A stretch of DNA of 37,344 nucleotides from Cryobacterium cheniae (GTDB lineage: Bacteria; Actinomycetota; Actinomycetes; Actinomycetales; Microbacteriaceae), in NCBI RefSeq assembly GCF_004403395.1, contig NZ_SOGN01000003.1, positions 1 to 37,344 on the forward strand. The letters are read 5' to 3'. Below the pieces are notes generated by a model. The model worked only from the letters and a program-made list of their open reading frames with translations, was not told where the DNA came from and did no database searches. The position numbers and the translations under genes are program-made. Positions 33,266 to 37,344 of the stretch are shown piece by piece; positions within the stretch are counted from its first letter, which is position 1; each line of letters begins with the position of its first letter.

Positions 33266-34534
33266 GTGATTGATCCTGTGCTGCTGCGAGAGAATCCTGA
33301 CCTGATCAAGCGTTCGCAGAAGGCGCGCGGTGCGTCGGTCGAGGCGGTCGACGACGCGCTCACTGCCGACGCGGAGCGTCGCGCCACCATTCAGGCGTTC
33401 GAGTCGCTGCGCGCCTCCCAGAACCAGTTCGGCAAGCAGGTGGCCTCCGCGCCTCCCGCGGAGAAGAAGGCCCTCGTCGCCCAGGCGCAGAGCCTCGCGG
33501 CCGAGGTGAAGGGCGCCGCGGCGGCCGCCACCGAGGCCGAGACGCGGTTCACCGCGGTCGTGCGCACCCTGGCGAACCCCGTCATCGACGGCGTGCCGGC
33601 CGGCGGCGAGGAGAACTTCGCCACTCTCCGCACCCACGGCGCCGTGCCCACCTTCGACTTCGAACCGCGCGACCACCTCGAACTGGGCGAACTGCTCGGC
33701 GCCATCGACATGGCCCGCGGGGCCAAGGTTTCCGGAGCCCGGTTCTACTTCCTGCGCGGCATCGGGGCCCGCCTCGAGATCGCGCTGATGAACATGGCGC
33801 TCGACCGGGCACTGACGGCCGGCTTCATCCCGCTGATCACCCCCACCCTCGTGCGGCCCGAGATCATGGACGGCACCGGATTCCTCGGCGAGCACGCCGA
33901 CGAGATCTATTACCTGCCCGCCGATGACCTCTACCTCACCGGCACCAGCGAGGTCGCGCTCGCCGGGTACCACTCGGACGAGATCGTGGACCTGACCGAC
34001 GGACCGCTCCGCTACGCCGGCTGGTCCACCTGTTACCGCCGCGAGGCCGGTTCGGGCGGCAAGGATACCCGCGGCATTATCCGGGTGCACCAGTTCAACA
34101 AGCTGGAGATGTTCGCCTACGTGTTGCCGGAGAACGCCGAGGCCGAGCACGACCGCCTCGTCGCCCTGCAGGAGGACATGCTTCAAGCCCTCGGCCTCAG
34201 TTACCGCGTCATCGACGTGGCCGCCGGCGACCTCGGCTCCAGCGCCGCCCGCAAGTTCGACATCGAGGCCTGGGTTCCCACCCAGAATGCCTATCGCGAA
34301 CTGACCAGCACGAGCAACTGCACCACCTACCAGGCGCGCCGGCTCGACATCCGTTACCGCACCGAGTCGGGCAAGACCGCGCCGGTCGGTACCCTCAACG
34401 GCACCCTGGCGACGACCCGCTGGATTGTGGCCATGCTCGAAACGCACCAGCAGGCGGATGGCTCGGTGCTCATTCCAGAGGCGCTGCGCCCGTGGCTGGG
34501 CGGCCTGGACGTCATTCGGCCGGTGGGCGCATGA
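33266..34534 (+). CDS. serS: seryl-tRNA synthetase
   Basis: A 422-residue class II synthetase charging tRNA-Ser with serine. The N-terminal coiled-coil arm (about residues 25-100, [39 protein letters not shown]) reads the long variable arm of tRNA-Ser. The core has [19 protein letters not shown], motif 2 [28 protein letters not shown], and motif 3 [33 protein letters not shown]. Full length. GTG start is leaderless. It is followed by a HAD gene that starts at its stop (ATGATG) and, about 930 bp on, by a tRNA-Ser gene. Confidence 0.97.
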   Translation: MIDPVLLRENPDLIKRSQKARGASVEAVDDALTADAERRATIQAFESLRASQNQFGKQVASAPPAEKKALVAQAQSLAAEVKGAAAAATEAETRFTAVVRTLANPVIDGVPAGGEENFATLRTHGAVPTFDFEPRDHLELGELLGAIDMARGAKVSGARFYFLRGIGARLEIALMNMALDRALTAGFIPLITPTLVRPEIMDGTGFLGEHADEIYYLPADDLYLTGTSEVALAGYHSDEIVDLTDGPLRYAGWSTCYRREAGSGGKDTRGIIRVHQFNKLEMFAYVLPENAEAEHDRLVALQEDMLQALGLSYRVIDVAAGDLGSSAARKFDIEAWVPTQNAYRELTSTSNCTTYQARRLDIRYRTESGKTAPVGTLNGTLATTRWIVAMLETHQQADGSVLIPEALRPWLGGLDVIRPVGA

Positions 34535-35343
34535 TGCCCCGGACGGATGCCCCCTGGCTGGTGGCCCTCGACATCGACGGCACCACCATGCACGAGGACG
34601 GCACGATCAGCGACGGCGTCCTCGACCAGGTGCGGCGCCTGACCGCGGCCGGCCACGAGGTCATGCTCGCAACCGGGCGCTCGTCCGCCACCACGCTTCC
34701 GGTGCTCGAGCGTCTGGACATCACTCCGCGCTTCGTGGTCTGCTCGAACGGCGCGATCACTCTGCACCGCGACCCGAATGCCCCGACCGGCTACCGGCGC
34801 GAATGGGTCGAAACCTTCGATCCGACCGAGGTGCTCCTGCAGATCCGCTCGCACCTGGTCGGCGCCCGGTACGCCGTCGAAGACGAGCACGGCTTCTACC
34901 GCTACACCGAGCCGTTCCCGGATGCCACGATCGGGCTGGACAGCGAGCACGTCGAGTTCGACGACCTCCTGCGCCAGGACGCCACCCGGGTGGTCGTCAT
35001 CTCGCCCGACCACGACATGGAGGATTTCCTCCAGATCGTCGACCGGATGGGGCTGAACCGGGTGAGCTACGCCATCGGCTGGACTGCCTGGCTCGACATC
35101 GCCCCTGACGGCGTGAACAAGGCCACTGCCATGGAGCGGGTGCGCGCCGAGTTCGGGATCCCGCGCAGCCGTGTGATGGCCGTCGGCGATGGGCGCAACG
35201 ACATCGAACTGCTGCAGTGGGCGTCGATCTACGGCCGGGGAGTGGCCATGGGGCAGGCTCCAGACGAGGTGCTCGCGGCGGCCGGCGAGATCACCGGGGC
35301 CGTTCACGAAGACGGGCTCGCCCGCGTTCTGAGCAGCCTGTAG
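34531..35343 (+). CDS. HAD-superfamily phosphatase, Cof/type IIB
   Basis: A 270-residue sugar-phosphatase-like enzyme. Motif I DIDGT with the nucleophile aspartate (ALDIDGTTM), motif II in LATGRS, motif III lysine in DGVNKATAM, and motif [12 protein letters not shown]; the inserted C2B cap is typical of Cof proteins. It probably dephosphorylates a small sugar phosphate or FMN-like compound in the cytosol. It starts at ATG 34531 overlapping the serS stop (TGA 34532-34534) or at the adjacent ATG 34534, so it is co-translated with serS. Confidence 0.9.
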   Translation: MMPRTDAPWLVALDIDGTTMHEDGTISDGVLDQVRRLTAAGHEVMLATGRSSATTLPVLERLDITPRFVVCSNGAITLHRDPNAPTGYRREWVETFDPTEVLLQIRSHLVGARYAVEDEHGFYRYTEPFPDATIGLDSEHVEFDDLLRQDATRVVVISPDHDMEDFLQIVDRMGLNRVSYAIGWTAWLDIAPDGVNKATAMERVRAEFGIPRSRVMAVGDGRNDIELLQWASIYGRGVAMGQAPDEVLAAAGEITGAVHEDGLARVLSSL

Positions 35344-35465
35344 ACAGTGCCCAGCCCGCTGCCAGCATCCTCTGGCACTGTGGGAAGCCTGCGTGCGGCT
35401 AGAATCGGTCGGTAATAGCTAGTCCGTGACCGCGTGTTTCATCAGCGCCCCCGGGCAGCGAATCG
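35344..35465 (+). promoter_or_regulatory. promoter region of tRNA-Ser(UGA)
   Basis: No gene seen. TAGAAT at 35400-35405 fits a -10 box about 60 bp before the tRNA; a -35 partner is not clear. Confidence 0.35.
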
Positions 35466-35550
35466 GGAGGGCTGTCCGAGCGGCCGATGGAGCCAGTCTT
35501 GAAAACTGGTGGGCAGAAATGTCTCGTGGGTTCGAATCCCACGCCCTCCG
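35466..35550 (+). tRNA. tRNA-Ser (anticodon TGA)
   Basis: An 85-nt class II tRNA. Acceptor arms GGAGGGC (35466-35472) and GCCCTCC (35543-35549) pair fully, discriminator G. The anticodon stem-loop is CCAGT-CTTGAAA-ACTGG, giving UGA (reads UCA). A variable arm of serine type and the T-loop GTTCGAATCC are present. CCA is not encoded. Confidence 0.96.
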
Positions 35551-35591
35551 CACCTCGATTATGCACGACCTGCACTAACGAAGGGACCTGA

Positions 35592-36887
35592 GTGAGCGAC
35601 GAATTACGCCCCCGCTCGACACGATCGAAGCTCAGTACCATCGCCCGCCATGGCCGTCTGCCCCGCTCCAACCCGTTCGTGACCGTCGCCAAGGTGCTCG
35701 CCGTGTCGCTGGCGGTGCTTCTCGCGAGCGGCGTATCCGTTGCCGCGATCGCGACCTTCGACGTCGCCGCGAGCGTGCAGGAGAGCGTGCAGCTGGCCAA
35801 CGAGACCGAGGGTCCGGCTCCGAAGATCGATGCCATCCCGGGTGGCGTGAACCTGTTGATTGTCGGCAGCGACAGCCGCAAGGGGCAGGATCCCGCATTC
35901 GGCGACGAGGACGACACTGCCGACCTCAACGATGTGACCATGCTGCTGCATATCTCCGAGGACCACAGCAACGCCTCCGTGATCAGCTTCCCCCGGGACA
36001 TGTACGTTCCCATCCCCGAGTGCCCGAACCCCGAGGGCGGCACCTTCGACGCAATGAGCAGCCAGAAAATCAACACCACGCTCAGTTACGGCGGTCTGGC
36101 CTGCACCGTGCTCACGGTGGAGAAGCTGACCGGCCTGAACATCCCCTACGCGGCTGAAGTTCAGTTCAGTGGCGTCATGGCCATGTCCACTGCGGTCGGG
36201 GGCGTGCCCGTATGCGTCGCCGAAGATATCGAAGACGAGTACACGGGAACCTATCTGAAGGCCGGCATGCACACGCTGGAAGGCGTGGACGCGCTGCAGT
36301 TCCTGCGCACCCGCCACGGCATCGGTGACGGCAGCGACCTGACCCGGATCAGCAACCAGCAGGTATTCCTTTCCTCGCTCATGCGCACGGTCAAGAGCGC
36401 CGACACTCTCACCGACCCGCTCAAGGTCTATTCGCTGGCCAAGGCCGTCACGGCCAACATGAGCCTGTCTACCAACCTCAATGACGTTTCCACCCTTGCC
36501 TCGATCGCGGTGGCGGTGAAGGACATCGACCTCAGCAAGGTCGTCTTCATCCAGGTGCCGACCGGGACCGTCGACGGCGGTGTGGAGCCGATCGAACCCG
36601 ACTTCGAAGAACTTTTCGCGGCCGTCGCCGCCGATGACTCCCTTCAGCTGGCCGGCACAACCGGAGGCGGGGCCACCCTGGACCCGAGCGCGCCGGTGAC
36701 CGCCGAACCGGCTCCGGCCGCCCCGGCAGACCCTGACGCTGCCGCCGATCCCGACGCTGCCGCTGATCCCGCGACCCCGGATCCGGCCGCGACGGATCCG
36801 GCCACGACAGTGCTCTCTGATTCCGTGACCGGGCAGACCGCCGGCGACCTCACCTGTTCGGTCGGGCGCACGCTCGACCAGCAGTAG
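35592..36887 (+). CDS. LCP family protein (LytR-CpsA-Psr), cell-wall glycopolymer ligase
   Basis: A 431-residue membrane-anchored protein. A cytosolic basic start (about 28 residues), one TM helix (VTVAKVLAVSLAVLLASGVSVAAIATF) and the extracellular LCP domain: VNLLIVGSDSR (86-96), DVTMLLHI (Asp near 114), ISFPRDMYVPIP (Arg near 135) and FLRTRHGIGDGSDLTRISNQQVFL. These are the residues that bind the polyprenyl-pyrophosphate donor. The C-terminus is a low-complexity tail rich in Pro, Ala and Asp (from about 365) without a LytR_C domain. GTG start with AGGGA upstream. It sits between two tRNA-Ser genes. Joins wall polysaccharides or teichoic-acid-like polymers to peptidoglycan. Confidence 0.93.
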   Translation: MSDELRPRSTRSKLSTIARHGRLPRSNPFVTVAKVLAVSLAVLLASGVSVAAIATFDVAASVQESVQLANETEGPAPKIDAIPGGVNLLIVGSDSRKGQDPAFGDEDDTADLNDVTMLLHISEDHSNASVISFPRDMYVPIPECPNPEGGTFDAMSSQKINTTLSYGGLACTVLTVEKLTGLNIPYAAEVQFSGVMAMSTAVGGVPVCVAEDIEDEYTGTYLKAGMHTLEGVDALQFLRTRHGIGDGSDLTRISNQQVFLSSLMRTVKSADTLTDPLKVYSLAKAVTANMSLSTNLNDVSTLASIAVAVKDIDLSKVVFIQVPTGTVDGGVEPIEPDFEELFAAVAADDSLQLAGTTGGGATLDPSAPVTAEPAPAAPADPDAAADPDAAADPATPDPAATDPATTVLSDSVTGQTAGDLTCSVGRTLDQQ

Positions 36888-36938
36888 CGCCGGGCGGGCT
36901 CCGCTGGCCTCGGTTCGTGCGGATGCCGTCCGTACCGT

Positions 36939-36944
36939 TATGAT
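36939..36944 (+). promoter_or_regulatory. possible -10 box of tRNA-Ser(GCU)
   Basis: TATGAT 31 bp before the tRNA, with TTCGTG (36914-36919) as a weak -35 candidate. Confidence 0.35.
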
Positions 36945-36975
36945 TGTCCACGTGTGTTTGCATTGCAGGCACCAA

Positions 36976-37066
36976 GGAGACGTCGCATAGTACGGCTTAG
37001 TGCACCACCCTGCTAAGGTGGAGTACCCTTCACGGGGTACCGTGGGTTCAAATCCCACCGTCTCCG
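36976..37066 (+). tRNA. tRNA-Ser (anticodon GCT)
   Basis: A 91-nt class II tRNA. Acceptor arms GGAGACG (36976-36982) and CGTCTCC (37059-37065), discriminator G. The anticodon stem-loop CCACC-CTGCTAA-GGTGG gives GCU (reads AGC/AGU). Long variable arm GTACCC-TTCAC-GGGGTAC and T-loop GTTCAAATCC. CCA not encoded. Confidence 0.96.
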
Positions 37067-37074
37067 CACCTGAT

Positions 37075-37112
37075 CCCCCGCATCCTGTTCTTCCTGGATG
37101 TGGGGGTTTTTT
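37075..37112 (+). terminator. Rho-independent terminator of tRNA-Ser(GCU)
   Basis: CCCCCGCATCC (37075-37085) pairs with GGATGTGGGGG (37096-37106) over 11 bp with one G-T wobble, loop of 10 nt, followed by six T. It starts 9 bp after the tRNA. Confidence 0.92.
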
Positions 37113-37149
37113 CTTGCCCACAAGTACTGGGTGACGCGAGTCCGGGAAC

Positions 37150-37344
37150 TCACGTTGACGCTGGTCGAGCCTGTCGGGACCCGAGTCGCGGACTTGTCTT
37201 CCGAGTCCCCGCCCGATGGCCGGCTGCTGGCCGCCAGGTTCTGGTGGGGTCGTAGCAGAAGGGTGCCCGGACTTCGGGTTTGCCGCGGATCATGCGGATT
37301 TCCCAGCCGGAGGTGTCGATGCTGTGGTGGTGGTACCAGCAGAG
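37150..37344 (-). CDS. DUF222/HNH endonuclease-type (13E12) protein, C-terminal fragment
   Basis: The minus-strand frame is open from the window edge to TGA at 37152-37150 (64 residues). It reads LCWYHHHSIDTSGWEIRM, then GKPEVRAPFCYDPTRTWRPA. Cys-Trp-Tyr-His-His followed by GWEI and a final W-RPA is the HNH end of DUF222/13E12-repeat proteins, which occur in many copies in actinobacterial genomes. The last 20 or so codons are encoded by a copy of the dispersed GGTCGAGCCTGTCGGGACC repeat and look non-homologous, so the stop may have been displaced by repeat insertion. The DUF222 domain lies outside the window. Cellular role not established. Confidence 0.75.
   Translation of the reverse strand, partial: LCWYHHHSIDTSGWEIRMIRGKPEVRAPFCYDPTRTWRPAAGHRAGTRKTSPRLGSRQARPAST
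37163..37181. repeat. dispersed GGTCGAGCCTGTCGGGACC repeat
   Basis: Same family as the copies at 20001-20070; here it falls inside the 3' end of the HNH gene frame. Confidence 0.65.

Overview
The window is a GC-rich (roughly two-thirds G+C), densely packed stretch of an actinobacterial chromosome, most likely Microbacteriaceae or a close relative in the Micrococcales. Clues are the strong G/C third-position bias, the frequent GGATGC/GCATCC word, dispersed GGTCGAGCTTGTCGAGACC-type palindromic repeats, a DUF222/HNH (13E12-type) gene, an F420-type luciferase-like oxidoreductase, an LCP cell-wall ligase, and many genes with a TANNNT hexamer only 6-7 nt before the start codon (leaderless transcription). 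The genus cannot be fixed from this sequence. No phage, transposase, CRISPR or antibiotic cluster was seen; most of the window looks like ordinary chromosome.

Layout. 1-2.8 kb: end of an SDR-type gene, a GntR regulator divergent from a FetB-like permease, a frameshifted membrane-protein gene, and an Lrp/AsnC regulator. 3.1-7.4 kb: a likely arginine/ornithine catabolic pair (arginine dihydrolase/DDAH-like enzyme plus ornithine aminotransferase) convergent with an FMN lactate dehydrogenase and its FadR-type regulator. 7.5-11.3 kb: a DUF3592-like protein, a POT peptide transporter, and a MarR-MFS efflux pair. 11.4-15.6 kb: alpha/beta hydrolase, lipoate ligase with its accessory domain at the N-terminus, small GNAT-like protein, solitary DNA methyltransferase and LLM oxidoreductase.

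15.6-25.1 kb is the most interesting part. On the minus strand it holds a 1152-residue glycoside-phosphorylase-like enzyme of unclear family, then a sugar ABC importer (lipoprotein, two permeases), a GH1 beta-glucosidase and a LacI regulator. Three near-identical palindromes (TGAGAGCGCTCTCA) sit in front of the large enzyme and in front of the importer, so the locus reads as one beta-glucan-oligosaccharide regulon resembling Streptomyces cebR-cebEFG-bglC with an added large enzyme. A perfect 20-bp hairpin separates the binding-protein gene from the permeases.

25.1-29.6 kb: NAD(P)-binding oxidoreductase, 14-TM drug exporter, VanY-type carboxypeptidase and a secreted Amidase_6 protein with a structured leader. 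29.6-37.3 kb: housekeeping genes (phosphoglucomutase, prephenate dehydratase, diacylglycerol kinase-like protein, SerRS, HAD phosphatase), tRNA-Ser(UGA), an LCP protein, tRNA-Ser(GCU) followed by a strong terminator, and the end of a DUF222/HNH gene. Several divergent pairs here have start codons only 34-48 bp apart with back-to-back leaderless promoters.
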